Shown here one piece after another: positions 44,074 through 52,597 of a stretch of DNA of 64,000 nucleotides. The notes beneath the pieces are model-generated. The model did no database searches. It saw only the letters and a list, made by a program, of their open reading frames with translations, and was not told the origin of the DNA. Position 1 is the stretch's first letter. Every line of letters starts with the position of its first letter. Source of the stretch: Embleya sp051903075 (lineage in GTDB: Bacteria > Actinomycetota > Actinomycetes > Streptomycetales > Streptomycetaceae); the NCBI RefSeq assembly GCF_051903075.1, contig NZ_CP182422.1:2976001-3040000 (forward strand), written 5' to 3'. A program made the translations under genes and the position numbers.

Positions 44074-44111
44074 AGCCGGTGACCTGCGGGTTCGACCGCA
44101 GGTCACCGGCT
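44074..44111 (-). terminator. Intrinsic terminator of typA
   Basis: Arms 44074-44089 and 44096-44111 pair perfectly over 16 bases with a six-base loop. On the minus strand the stem ends in TTTTCG. It lies 34 bases beyond the typA stop. Confidence 0.9.
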
Positions 44112-44145
44112 CGTTTCGGGTCGCCGAACGGCGCCCTTCGCGTGA

Positions 44146-46011
44146 TCAGCGCTTGGCACGCGAGGCCGAGCGGCCCCGCTCCTTCTGATCGAGGACGACC
44201 TTGCGGATGCGCACGGTCTCCGGGGTCACCTCGATGCACTCGTCCTCGCGGCAGAACTCGAGGGCCTGCTCCAGCGACAGCTTGCGCGGCGGGATCAGCT
44301 TCTCGGTCTCGTCGGAGGTCGACGAGCGCATGTTCGTGAGCTTCTTCTCCTTGGTGATGTTGACGTCCATGTCGTCGGCGCGCGAGTTCTCGCCGACGAT
44401 CATGCCCTCGTACACCTCGGTGGTCGGCTCGACGAACATCTGGCCGCGTTCCTGCAGGTTCATCATCGCGAACGGCGTCGCGACGCCGGCGCGGTCGGCC
44501 ACCAGGGAGCCGTTGTTGCGGGTCCGGATCTCACCGAACCAGGGCTCGTAGCCCTCGTGCACGCTGTGCGCGATGCCGGTGCCGCGGGTGTCCGTGAGGA
44601 ACTCGGTACGGAACCCGATCAGACCGCGGGCGGGCACCACGAACTCCATCCGGATCCAGCCGGTGCCGTGGTTGGTCATCGTCTCCATGCGGCCCTTGCG
44701 GGACGCCAGGAGCTGGGTGATCGCGCCGAGGTACTCCTCGGGCGAGTCGATGGTCAGCCGCTCGACCGGCTCGTGGATCTTGCCATTGACCTCGCGGGTG
44801 ACCACCTGCGGCTTGCCGACGGTGAGCTCGAAGCCCTCCCGGCGCATGGTCTCCACCAGGATCGCCAGCGCCAGCTCGCCGCGGCCCTGGACCTCCCACG
44901 TGTCGGGGCGCTCGGTGGGCAGCACGCGCAGCGACACGTTGCCGACCAGCTCGCGCTCCAGGCGGTCCTTCACCAGGCGGGCGGTGACCTTGTGGCCCTT
45001 GCCCCCCTTGCCGACCAGCGGCGAGGTGTTGGTGCCGATGGTCATCGAGATCGCGGGCTCGTCCACCGTGATCAGCGGCAGCGGACGCGGGTCCTCGGGG
45101 TCGGCGATGGTGTCGCCGATCATGATGTCCGGGATGCCGGCGATGGCGATGATGTCGCCGGGGCCGGCCTCCTCGGCGGGCTTGCGCTCGAGCTGGTCGG
45201 TCATCAGCAGCTCGGTGATCTTCACCCGCTCGATGGTGCCGTCGTGCCGGCACCACGCGGCCTGCTGGCCCTTGCGGATGGTGCCCTGGTGCACGCGGCA
45301 CAGCGCGATGCGGCCGAGGAAGTTGGACGCGTCCAGGTTGGTCACGTGGGCCTGGAGCGGCGCGCCCTCCTCGTACTCCGGGGCGGGGATGGAGTCGAGG
45401 ATGGCCTGGAAGAACGGCTCCAGGCTGTCGCTGTCGGTCGGCACGGTGCCGTCGGCGGGGCGGACGAGCGTGGCCACACCGTCGCGCGCGCACGCGTAGA
45501 CGATGGGGAACTCGATCTGCTCCTCGGTGGCGTCCAGGTCCATGAACAGCTCGTAGGTCTCGTCGACGACCTCGGAGATGCGCGAGTCGGGACGGTCGAC
45601 CTTGTTGATGCACAGGATGACCGGCATCTTCGCCGCGAGCGCCTTGCGGAGCACGAAGCGGGTCTGCGGGAGCGGTCCCTCCGACGCGTCGACGAGCAGC
45701 ACGACACCGTCCACCATCGACAGGCCGCGCTCCACCTCTCCGCCGAAGTCGGCGTGGCCGGGCGTGTCGATGATGTTGATGGTGACCGTGGGGCCACCGT
45801 CCTTGGGGTGATAGGCGACGGCGGTGTTCTTCGCGAGAATGGTGATGCCCTTCTCGCGCTCCAGGTCGTTGGAGTCCATCACCCGGTCGTCCATCTGGTG
45901 GTGGGCACTGAACGTGCCCGCCTGCTTCAGCATGGCGTCGACGAGGGTGGTCTTGCCGTGGTCGACGTGGGCGACGATGGCGACGTTGCGGATGTCATGG
46001 CGCGTGGGCAC
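44146..46011 (-). CDS. typA: Translational GTPase TypA/BipA
   Basis: BipA is a ribosome-associated GTPase of the EF-G superfamily that helps large-subunit assembly and growth under stress. The 621-residue product shows G1 AHVDHGKTTL, G2 region REKGITILAK, G3 DTPGHADF and G4 INKVD. The EF-G-like domain and the BipA-specific C-terminal domain with GLIGFRTEFLTDTRGTGI follow. Length agrees with the family. The GTG start at VPTRHDIRN is selected because it precedes the conserved NVAIVAHVD by few residues; the 63-codon extension lacks conservation. It diverges from the TPR-like gene across 200 bases. Confidence 0.95.
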   Translation of the reverse strand: MPTRHDIRNVAIVAHVDHGKTTLVDAMLKQAGTFSAHHQMDDRVMDSNDLEREKGITILAKNTAVAYHPKDGGPTVTINIIDTPGHADFGGEVERGLSMVDGVVLLVDASEGPLPQTRFVLRKALAAKMPVILCINKVDRPDSRISEVVDETYELFMDLDATEEQIEFPIVYACARDGVATLVRPADGTVPTDSDSLEPFFQAILDSIPAPEYEEGAPLQAHVTNLDASNFLGRIALCRVHQGTIRKGQQAAWCRHDGTIERVKITELLMTDQLERKPAEEAGPGDIIAIAGIPDIMIGDTIADPEDPRPLPLITVDEPAISMTIGTNTSPLVGKGGKGHKVTARLVKDRLERELVGNVSLRVLPTERPDTWEVQGRGELALAILVETMRREGFELTVGKPQVVTREVNGKIHEPVERLTIDSPEEYLGAITQLLASRKGRMETMTNHGTGWIRMEFVVPARGLIGFRTEFLTDTRGTGIAHSVHEGYEPWFGEIRTRNNGSLVADRAGVATPFAMMNLQERGQMFVEPTTEVYEGMIVGENSRADDMDVNITKEKKLTNMRSSTSDETEKLIPPRKLSLEQALEFCREDECIEVTPETVRIRKVVLDQKERGRSASRAKR

Positions 46012-46211
46012 GGCTGCGTGTCTCTCGGCTTCGGTCGGGGATGCTACGGACGGCCGGCGACCGCGGGCCTCCTCGGTCGTGCGATGGGCATCGCGCGAAC
46101 CGGCCTGCCTCCTCGGCGCCAAGGTCAATCGTACGGGGAGTAACGCGCGCCGCTCGGTGCCGGCGCCCGCGAGAAGCCGTTCGGGGGGCGTACAGGGCAC
46201 AATCCGTAGGT

Positions 46212-47021
46212 GTGAGCGAGTCTGGCGAGTCCTTCAACGAACGCATCCGCAAGCGGTGGTCCCGGCGGGCCGCGGAACGGCGGGACGGAACCTTTGGGCC
46301 CGTTCCGACCGATATGGGGGCGGACGAAACGCCCGCCCCGTCGGATCAGGGCACCCCCGAGGGGCGGGCGCGGGTGCTGTACGAGCGGGCCACCGAGGCC
46401 TATCGCGACGGAGATGTCGCCCTGGTCGAACAATTGGCGGATCTGATCCCCGACGGGCCGGAAAGTGAGCCCTATCGCACTTTCGCGCGTGTCCAGTCCC
46501 TGGAGGCGCACGCCGACGACGCCGCGGCGGCCGCGGTCGCCCGGGCCTATCTGGACCGGATCGGCCCGAGCCATCCGGCCTGGGACACCGCCCGCGCGCT
46601 GTTCGGCGAGGTCATGGTGCAGGCGCTGATCATGGGCACGGTGCCGCTCGCGGACAACCTGGCCGCCGCCGAGGAGGCGCTGCGCAAGCCGGGCGATTCG
46701 TACCTGCACCCGTCGGGCGCGACGATCCGCTTCGAGGCCGAGGACGACGAGCCGCTGCTGATGGTGTTGCACGGAAACGCCGCGAAAGCGGTACGCGCCG
46801 CCAAACGCCTGGTGGACACCGAAAAGCGGGCATCCCGCGCCGGGCATGCCGACGCATTGTGCACATTCGCGCTGTGTGTATGCGCCGAGGGCGACATCGT
46901 CTCCGCCCGGGAGGCGCTGGCCGAGGCGGAACGTATTCTTCCCGGCCGGCCCCGGATCGCCGCGACCCGCGCCCGGGTGGAATCCAGCCCGGCCGCCACG
47001 ATGCGCCTCGACGATCGCTGA
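46212..47021 (+). CDS. TPR-like hypothetical protein
   Basis: I do not recognise a specific family. The 269-residue soluble product has a charged N-terminus (FNERIRKRWSRRAAERRDG). Helical repeats follow that look like degenerate tetratricopeptide units, for example ARVLYERATEAYRDGDVALV and AHADDAAAAAVARAYLDRI. The last one, GDIVSAREALAEAERILPGR, is the clearest. No signal peptide or membrane helix is present, and two cysteines lie close together in CTFALCVCAEG. The GTG start follows GTAGGT with short spacing. It diverges from typA and stands 258 bases before the succinate dehydrogenase region. Confidence 0.6.
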   Translation: MSESGESFNERIRKRWSRRAAERRDGTFGPVPTDMGADETPAPSDQGTPEGRARVLYERATEAYRDGDVALVEQLADLIPDGPESEPYRTFARVQSLEAHADDAAAAAVARAYLDRIGPSHPAWDTARALFGEVMVQALIMGTVPLADNLAAAEEALRKPGDSYLHPSGATIRFEAEDDEPLLMVLHGNAAKAVRAAKRLVDTEKRASRAGHADALCTFALCVCAEGDIVSAREALAEAERILPGRPRIAATRARVESSPAATMRLDDR

Positions 47022-47121
47022 GTCCACCCGATCACCGAACTCGGCAATCGGCGGACATCGACAAGATCGTTAAACCTCGATCGGCCGGCCCGAGCGAAGA
47101 TCTTTATCGCCCATCCCCCCT

Positions 47122-47169
47122 GATCACCGGAATTCGATCTTCTTTCCCGAAGATCGAATTCCGGTGATC
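47122..47169. terminator. Perfect 21-bp palindrome between the TPR-like gene and sdh operon
   Basis: Arms 47122-47142 and 47149-47169 pair without mismatch over 21 bases, with a six-base loop (TTTCCC). The stem contains GAATTC and is only moderately GC-rich, unlike the other terminators in this window. It lies 100 bases after the TPR-like gene and 110 bases before the next gene. A terminator is the simplest reading, but an operator for the following operon is possible. Confidence 0.7.
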
Positions 47170-47279
47170 TTTCCGTCCCCGATCACGTTTTCCCGATCTG
47201 TGACCGACGAGATCCGCGAAACACTTTCCATCGATTGATCGTTCGCGCCAGACTGCCGACGTTCCCACCTCGGGAATCC

Positions 47280-47669
47280 ATGGCAAGTCCGCAACACCAT
47301 CCCCATCCCCCGGCCCCCGACGACGTGGCGCCGGAAAAGCAGGAGGTGAGCGCGATCTTGACGACTCGGGCGCACGAGGACCTGGCCCTTGCCCGGCGCA
47401 GGCTCGACGAACTGGCACGCGCGGTGCGCACTCTGCGCCGCACTCTCGGCGATACGTACGGCGTCCGTCGGCTCTGCGACGACGTGGAGCGGGCTCGGAG
47501 CAGTCTCGGCTTCGTGGGCGAGACGATCGCCGAGGCCGAACCCGTGATCGTGCCCGTCCCCACGCCGAGCGAAGTGATGTCCGATCTGCCGTACGACCCG
47601 GTCATCTTCGCGGACGCGGACGACGAAGGCGTGGGCGGCATGCGACCGCAGCGCCGGACAGGAAGGTGA
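47280..47669 (+). CDS. Small conserved protein heading the sdh operon
   Basis: The 129-residue product has no recognised domain. It has a His/Pro-rich start and a probable coiled coil (TRAHEDLALARRRLDELARA through RCDDVERARSSLG-like heptads). An acidic C-terminus holds PYDPVIFADADDEG. It ends four bases before the sdhC start, so it should be cotranscribed and coupled. I believe related proteins precede sdhC-type genes in Streptomyces, from memory. The start is uncertain: the ATG at 47280 has only a weak GGGAAT site. An AGGAGG further in precedes a GTG and a TTG near VSAILTT that would give a shorter protein of about 90 residues. Confidence 0.6.
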   Translation: MASPQHHPHPPAPDDVAPEKQEVSAILTTRAHEDLALARRRLDELARAVRTLRRTLGDTYGVRRLCDDVERARSSLGFVGETIAEAEPVIVPVPTPSEVMSDLPYDPVIFADADDEGVGGMRPQRRTGR

Positions 47670-47673
47670 CGTC

Positions 47674-48495
47674 TTGGCTACAGGGACGACGGGGCCGGCG
47701 GGCAGCACCGGCACCAACGCGCCGGGCCGCGCACAAATCCCGGCGCGACATCTGCGCACGGACCGCTGGTGGCTCTCGCCCGCGGTGACCGTGACCATCC
47801 TGTCCGCGTTCATCGTCTACTCGACGTGGCGGGCGTTCGCGAACGACGACTACTTCGCCGAGCCCTACGTGTCGCCGTTCTACTCGCCCTGTCTGGCGTC
47901 CAAGTGCGACAGCATGCCGATGAGCGCCAACGCGCCGCTGTTCGGCGACTGGTGGGGACTGTCCCCGGCGCTGCTGATCCTGATCTTCCCGCTCGGCTTC
48001 CGACTGACCTGCTACTACTACCGCAAGGCGTACTACCGGGGATTCTGGGCGTCGCCGTCGGCGTGCGCGGTCCCCGAGCCGCGCGGCTCCTACTCGGGCG
48101 AGACCCGGTTCCCGCTGATCCTGCAGAACATCCACCGCTACTTCTTCTGGTTCGCGGCGGTGGTGGCGGTGATCCTGACCTGGGACGTGCTGATCGCGTT
48201 CCGCGACGAGCACGGCGCCTGGGGGCACATGGGGCTCGGCACCCTGGTGCTGCTCGCGAACGTGCTGCTGATCTGGGCGTACACGCTGTCGTGCCACTCG
48301 TGTCGGCACATCGTCGGCGGCAAGCTCAAGCACTTCTCCAAGCACCCCGTGCGCTATCGCCTCTGGGGCTTCGTCAGCCGGCTCAACGGCCGGCACATGG
48401 AACTGGCCTGGGCCTCGCTGTTCGGCGTCGCGCTCGCCGACCTGTACGTGTACCTGGTCGCGAGCGAGGTCTTCCACGATCCCCGCTTCTTCTGA
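47674..48495 (+). CDS. sdhC: Succinate dehydrogenase/fumarate reductase membrane anchor (SdhC-type)
   Basis: The 273-residue product is the membrane subunit that anchors the flavoprotein and iron-sulfur subunits and takes part in quinone reduction. Five helices are predicted, for example VTVTILSAFIVYSTWRAF, ALLILIFPLGFRLTCYYY and LGTLVLLANVLLIWAYTL. Histidines that could ligate haem occur in the helices (ILQNIHRYFFW, LSCHSCRHIVGG). This large single-anchor form belongs to the alternative actinobacterial complex and differs from the small SdhC/SdhD pair. The TTG start lies after GGAAGGTGACG. It is followed by sdhA after 66 bases. Confidence 0.87.
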   Translation: MATGTTGPAGSTGTNAPGRAQIPARHLRTDRWWLSPAVTVTILSAFIVYSTWRAFANDDYFAEPYVSPFYSPCLASKCDSMPMSANAPLFGDWWGLSPALLILIFPLGFRLTCYYYRKAYYRGFWASPSACAVPEPRGSYSGETRFPLILQNIHRYFFWFAAVVAVILTWDVLIAFRDEHGAWGHMGLGTLVLLANVLLIWAYTLSCHSCRHIVGGKLKHFSKHPVRYRLWGFVSRLNGRHMELAWASLFGVALADLYVYLVASEVFHDPRFF

Positions 48496-48561
48496 GCGAT
48501 CCCCCCGCACGGTTCTTCGCCCCCGGCACCAACGTCCCAGCCCAGTACAGGAGTGGCACTC

Positions 48562-50490
48562 GTGTCCGAAGTGGAACGTCATTCGTACGACGTGGTCGTG
48601 ATCGGCGCGGGCGGCGCCGGATTGCGGGCCGCCATCGAGGCCCGCACGCGCGGCCTGCGCACCGCCGTGGTCTGCAAGTCGCTGTTCGGCAAGGCCCACA
48701 CGGTGATGGCCGAGGGCGGCATCGCCGCCTCGATGGGCAACGTGAACTCGCAGGACGGCTGGAAGGTGCACTTCCGCGACACCATGCGCGGCGGCAAGTT
48801 CCTCAACCACTGGCGGATGGCCGAGCTGCACGCCAAGGAAGCCCCGGACCGCGTCTGGGAGTTGGAGTCCTGGGGTGCGCTGTTCGACCGCACCGCCGAC
48901 GGCCGGATCAGCCAGCGCAACTTCGGCGGCCACGAGTATCCGCGCCTCGCGCACGTCGGCGACCGCACCGGACTGGAGCTGATCCGCACCCTCCAGCAGC
49001 GCATCGTCGCGCTCCAGCAGGAGGACGAACGCGAGTTCGGCGACGCCGAGGCGCGGCTGAAGGTCTTTCAGGAGTGCACGATCACCCGGCTGCTGACCGT
49101 GCCCGACGCCGGCTCCGAGGCGGGCAACCGGATCGCGGGCGCGTTCGGTTATTGGCGCGAGTCGGGCCGGTTCACCGTCTTCGACGCGCCGGCGGTGGTG
49201 CTGGCCACGGGCGGGATCGGCAAGGGCTTCAAGGTCACCTCGAACTCGTGGGAGTACACGGGCGACGGGCAGGCGCTCGCGTTGCTCGCGGGCGCGCCGC
49301 TGATCAACATGGAGTTCATCCAGTTCCACCCGACGGGGATGGTCTGGCCGCCGTCGGTGAAGGGGATCCTGGTCACCGAGTCGGTGCGCGGCGACGGCGG
49401 GGTGTTGCTCAACTCCGAGGGCAAACGCTTCATGTTCGACTACGTCCCGGACGTGTTCAAGGAGAAGTACGCCAAGACCGAGGCCGAGGGCGACCGCTGG
49501 TACACCGACCAGGAGAACAACAAGCGTCCGCCCGAGCTGCTGCCCCGGGACGAGGTGGCGCGGGCGATCAACTCCGAGGTCAAGGCCGGTCGGGGCTCGC
49601 CGCACGGCGGGGTGTTCCTGACCGTGGTCGGCCGGATGGCCGGCGGCACCGAGGAGATCCGCCGCAAACTGCCGTCGATGTACCACCAGTTCAAGGAACT
49701 CGCCGACGTGGACATCACCGCCGAGGCGATGGAGGTGGGTCCGACCTGCCACTACGTGATGGGCGGGATCGCGGTGGACCCGGACACCGCGGCCACCCCG
49801 GGCGTGCTCGGCCTGTACGCGGCCGGCGAGGTCGCCGGCGGCATGCACGGCAGCAATCGGCTCGGCGGCAACTCGCTGTCCGATCTGCTGGTGTTCGGCC
49901 GCCGGGCGGGCGAACACGCGGCGCGTTACGCCGAGGAGATCGGCGAGGCACGGCGCGAGGCCCCGCAGGAGCAGCTGGACGCGGCCGAGGCCGAGGCACT
50001 GGCACCGTTCGCCGTGGAGAGCGCGGAGAACCCGTACACGGTCCACCAGGAGCTCCAGCAGACCATGAACGACCTGGTCGGCATCATCCGCCGGGAGGGC
50101 GAGATGACCGAGGCGCTGACCCGCCTGGACGAGCTCAAGGCGCGCGCGGCCAAGGCGGGCGTGGAGGGCCACCGGCAGTACAACCCGGGCTGGCACCTGG
50201 CCCTGGACCTGCGCAACATGCTCCTGGTGTGCGAGTGCGTGGCGCGCTCGGCCCTGGAGCGGCAGGAGAGCCGCGGCGGGCACACCCGCGACGACTTCCC
50301 GGCGATGTCCGCCGAGTGGCGTCGGGTGGTGCTGGCGTGCTCGATCGTCGACCCCGACGCGGAAACCCTGTCCGTGCGGCTGACCAGGAGCGAGGCCGTG
50401 CCGATGCGCGCCGACCTGCTGGAGCTGTTCGAGCGGGACGAGCTGACGAAGTACCTGACCGACGCGGAGCTTCCCGGGAAGGACGGCTGA
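48562..50490 (+). CDS. sdhA: Succinate dehydrogenase/fumarate reductase flavoprotein subunit
   Basis: The 642-residue product oxidises succinate to fumarate or the reverse. It has the FAD-binding VVVIGAGGAGLRAAIEA at the N-terminus. The covalent flavin histidine is His46 in KAHTVMAEGGI. The substrate region is INMEFIQFHPTGM, and a late NRLGGNSLSDLLVFGRRAG motif contacts FAD. The GTG at 48562 is chosen because CAGGAG lies nine bases upstream; a GTG three codons earlier sits on top of that site. It overlaps sdhB by one base (TGATG), indicating coupling. Confidence 0.95.
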   Translation: MSEVERHSYDVVVIGAGGAGLRAAIEARTRGLRTAVVCKSLFGKAHTVMAEGGIAASMGNVNSQDGWKVHFRDTMRGGKFLNHWRMAELHAKEAPDRVWELESWGALFDRTADGRISQRNFGGHEYPRLAHVGDRTGLELIRTLQQRIVALQQEDEREFGDAEARLKVFQECTITRLLTVPDAGSEAGNRIAGAFGYWRESGRFTVFDAPAVVLATGGIGKGFKVTSNSWEYTGDGQALALLAGAPLINMEFIQFHPTGMVWPPSVKGILVTESVRGDGGVLLNSEGKRFMFDYVPDVFKEKYAKTEAEGDRWYTDQENNKRPPELLPRDEVARAINSEVKAGRGSPHGGVFLTVVGRMAGGTEEIRRKLPSMYHQFKELADVDITAEAMEVGPTCHYVMGGIAVDPDTAATPGVLGLYAAGEVAGGMHGSNRLGGNSLSDLLVFGRRAGEHAARYAEEIGEARREAPQEQLDAAEAEALAPFAVESAENPYTVHQELQQTMNDLVGIIRREGEMTEALTRLDELKARAAKAGVEGHRQYNPGWHLALDLRNMLLVCECVARSALERQESRGGHTRDDFPAMSAEWRRVVLACSIVDPDAETLSVRLTRSEAVPMRADLLELFERDELTKYLTDAELPGKDG

Positions 50491-51248
50491 TGACCCACAA
50501 GGCGGACTTCCGCATCTGGCGCGGCGACACCGACGGCGGCGAGCTGCGCGACTTCAAGGTCGAGGTGAACGAGGGCGAGGTGGTCCTCGACATCATCCAC
50601 CGGCTCCAGGCCACCCAAGCCCCGGACCTCGCGGTGCGGTGGAACTGCAAGGCGGGCAAGTGCGGTTCGTGCAGCGCGGAGATCAACGGCCGGCCGCGGT
50701 TGTTGTGCATGACCCGGATGAGCACGTTCGCGCCGGACGAGGTGGTCACGGTCACCCCGATGCGCACCTTCCCGGTGATCCGCGACCTGGTCACCGACGT
50801 GTCGTTCAACTACGCGAAGGCCCGGCAGGTGCCCTCGTTCACGCCGCCGGAGGGGCTGAAGCCGGGCGAGTACCGGATGCAGCAGGTCGACGTGGAGCGC
50901 TCACAGGAGTTCCGCAAGTGCATCGAGTGTTTCCTGTGCCAGAACACCTGCCACGTCATCCGCGACTTCGAGGACAACAAGGCGGCGTTCTCCGGTCCGC
51001 GCTTCCTGATGCGGATCGCCGAGTTGGACATGCACCCGCTGGACGTGGCGGACCGGCAAAAGGCCGCGCAGGAGGAGCACGGGCTCGGCCTGTGCAACAT
51101 CACCAAGTGCTGCACGGACGTGTGTCCGGAGCACATCCACATCACCGACAACGCGCTGATCCCGATGAAGGAACGGGTCGCCGACCGCAAGTACGACCCG
51201 CTGGTCTGGCTGGGCAACAAGATCCGCCGGCGGGGGGCCGGGGACTGA
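50490..51248 (+). CDS. sdhB: Succinate dehydrogenase/fumarate reductase iron-sulfur subunit
   Basis: The 252-residue product carries electrons between flavin and quinone. The [2Fe-2S] cysteines are in NCKAGKCGSCSAEINGR and LLCM. The [4Fe-4S] and [3Fe-4S] ligands are in CIECFLCQNTCHVI and CNITKCCTDVCPE. The length and the spacing are those of the alternative Sdh/Frd family. The ATG overlaps the sdhA stop by one base. It is the last gene of the sdhCAB operon; a 73-base gap leads to the acyltransferase gene, with no clear terminator. Confidence 0.95.
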   Translation: MTHKADFRIWRGDTDGGELRDFKVEVNEGEVVLDIIHRLQATQAPDLAVRWNCKAGKCGSCSAEINGRPRLLCMTRMSTFAPDEVVTVTPMRTFPVIRDLVTDVSFNYAKARQVPSFTPPEGLKPGEYRMQQVDVERSQEFRKCIECFLCQNTCHVIRDFEDNKAAFSGPRFLMRIAELDMHPLDVADRQKAAQEEHGLGLCNITKCCTDVCPEHIHITDNALIPMKERVADRKYDPLVWLGNKIRRRGAGD

Positions 51249-51321
51249 GGCGGGACGGGCGGCTCGGCACCGACACGGCCACTCGCACAACGGATCGAAC
51301 GGGTGTGTACGTTTCCAGGTT

Positions 51322-52536
51322 GTGAAAATAGCCGAGTCGCTTCGACTCCGACCGGATTCCCGGGGGCCGCGGCCGGCCACCGGGGCCACCGCCCCCGGCC
51401 CGGTCGGCCCGCCGGCCGCCCCGCTCGCGACGCCGGGATCCCCGCGGCGCCTGGCCGCCCTGGACGGGCTGCGCTTCCTCGCCGCGCTCATGGTCGTGCT
51501 GTACCACTACGCCGGCTACGCGGGCGGCATCGGGAACGGGGCCTGGAACGGCAAGTCCACGGCGGTGCTCTTCCCGACCGTGTCCGGGATCGCCGCGTAC
51601 GGCTGGCTCGGGGTCGAACTGTTCTTCCTGATCAGCGGTTTCGTGATCTGCATGAGCAGTTGGGGGCGCGCCCTGGGCGACTTCTTCCGCTCGCGGGTGG
51701 TCCGGCTCTACCCGGCCTACTGGGCCGCGGTGCTGGTGACGGCCGTGGTACTGCGGTTGTGGCCGACGGTGCGCGGCGCGCCCAAGTCGGGCGACGTGCT
51801 GACCAACCTGACGATGCTGCACGAGGCGCTGGGCGTGCGGCATGTGGACGGCGTGTACTGGACGTTGTGGGCCGAACTGCGCTTCTACCTGCTCTTCGCC
51901 CTCGTGGTCGGGCTCGGCCGCGGCGTCACCTACCGGCGCACGGTGCTGTTCTGCGTGACGTGGACGGTGGCCGCGGTGGTGGTCACCTCGACCGGGGACG
52001 AACTCCTGGAGTCCGTCGTCCAGCCGAAGTTCGCCCCGTTCTTCATCGGCGGCGTCGCGCTCTACCTGGTCCGCCGGTTCGGCCCGGACCCGCTGCTGTG
52101 GGGCATCGTGGGCATGTCCTGGTTCCTGGCCCTGCATTCGATCGTCGTGGAGATCCCGCGCCAGGTGGACGCGAACCACCCGCACCTGTCCGCGACGATC
52201 TGCATGGGCGTGGTCACCGCCTTCTACGGGGTGATGATCGCCCTCGCGCTGGGTCTGCTCGACTGGATCACCTGGTCCGGCCTGACCGCGCTCGGCGCCC
52301 TCACCTATCCGCTCTACCTGCTCCACGAGGACATCGGCTGGACCCTGATCCACGCCCTCGACCGCCCGGGCCGCTCGGCCTTCGTGGTCCTGGGCGCGGT
52401 CACCCTCGTGATGATCGTGGCCGCGTGGCTCCTGCACCGCGTGGTCGAACGCCCGTTGGCGAGGGTCCTGAACCGGGCCCTGGTCCGGGGCATCGCCCGG
52501 ATGCGCGAGTCGACTCCGGAACCGCGCCGGGCCTGA
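51322..52536 (+). CDS. Acyltransferase-3 family membrane protein (OafA-like)
   Basis: The 404-residue product belongs to the acyltransferase-3 family, which O-acetylates or O-acylates surface glycans and some antibiotics. The N-terminal 40 residues are Pro/Gly/Ala-rich. The signature LAALDGLRFLAALMVVLYHY has the catalytic His, and GWLGVELFFLISGFVICMS and RSRVVRLYPAYWAAV follow. About ten membrane helices are predicted. No SGNH domain is present. The start is GTG at 51322 with no clear ribosome site. A hairpin follows the stop. The acceptor is unknown. Confidence 0.88.
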   Translation: MKIAESLRLRPDSRGPRPATGATAPGPVGPPAAPLATPGSPRRLAALDGLRFLAALMVVLYHYAGYAGGIGNGAWNGKSTAVLFPTVSGIAAYGWLGVELFFLISGFVICMSSWGRALGDFFRSRVVRLYPAYWAAVLVTAVVLRLWPTVRGAPKSGDVLTNLTMLHEALGVRHVDGVYWTLWAELRFYLLFALVVGLGRGVTYRRTVLFCVTWTVAAVVVTSTGDELLESVVQPKFAPFFIGGVALYLVRRFGPDPLLWGIVGMSWFLALHSIVVEIPRQVDANHPHLSATICMGVVTAFYGVMIALALGLLDWITWSGLTALGALTYPLYLLHEDIGWTLIHALDRPGRSAFVVLGAVTLVMIVAAWLLHRVVERPLARVLNRALVRGIARMRESTPEPRRA

Positions 52537-52537
52537 G

Positions 52538-52582
52538 GGGAGCGTCGCCCGCGCCGGTACGGTCGGTGTGGGCGACGCTCCC
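52538..52582. terminator. Bidirectional terminator hairpin
   Basis: Arms 52538-52550 and 52570-52582 pair perfectly over 13 bases with a 19-base loop. It lies between the convergent acyltransferase and PP2C-phosphatase genes. Confidence 0.7.
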
Positions 52583-52597
52583 GGGGTGCGGCAACCG

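Noticed and set aside
47602..50283. 893-residue minus-strand frame opposite sdhC/sdhA
   Set aside because: It is the antisense shadow of strongly conserved sdh genes in GC-rich DNA and has no domain.
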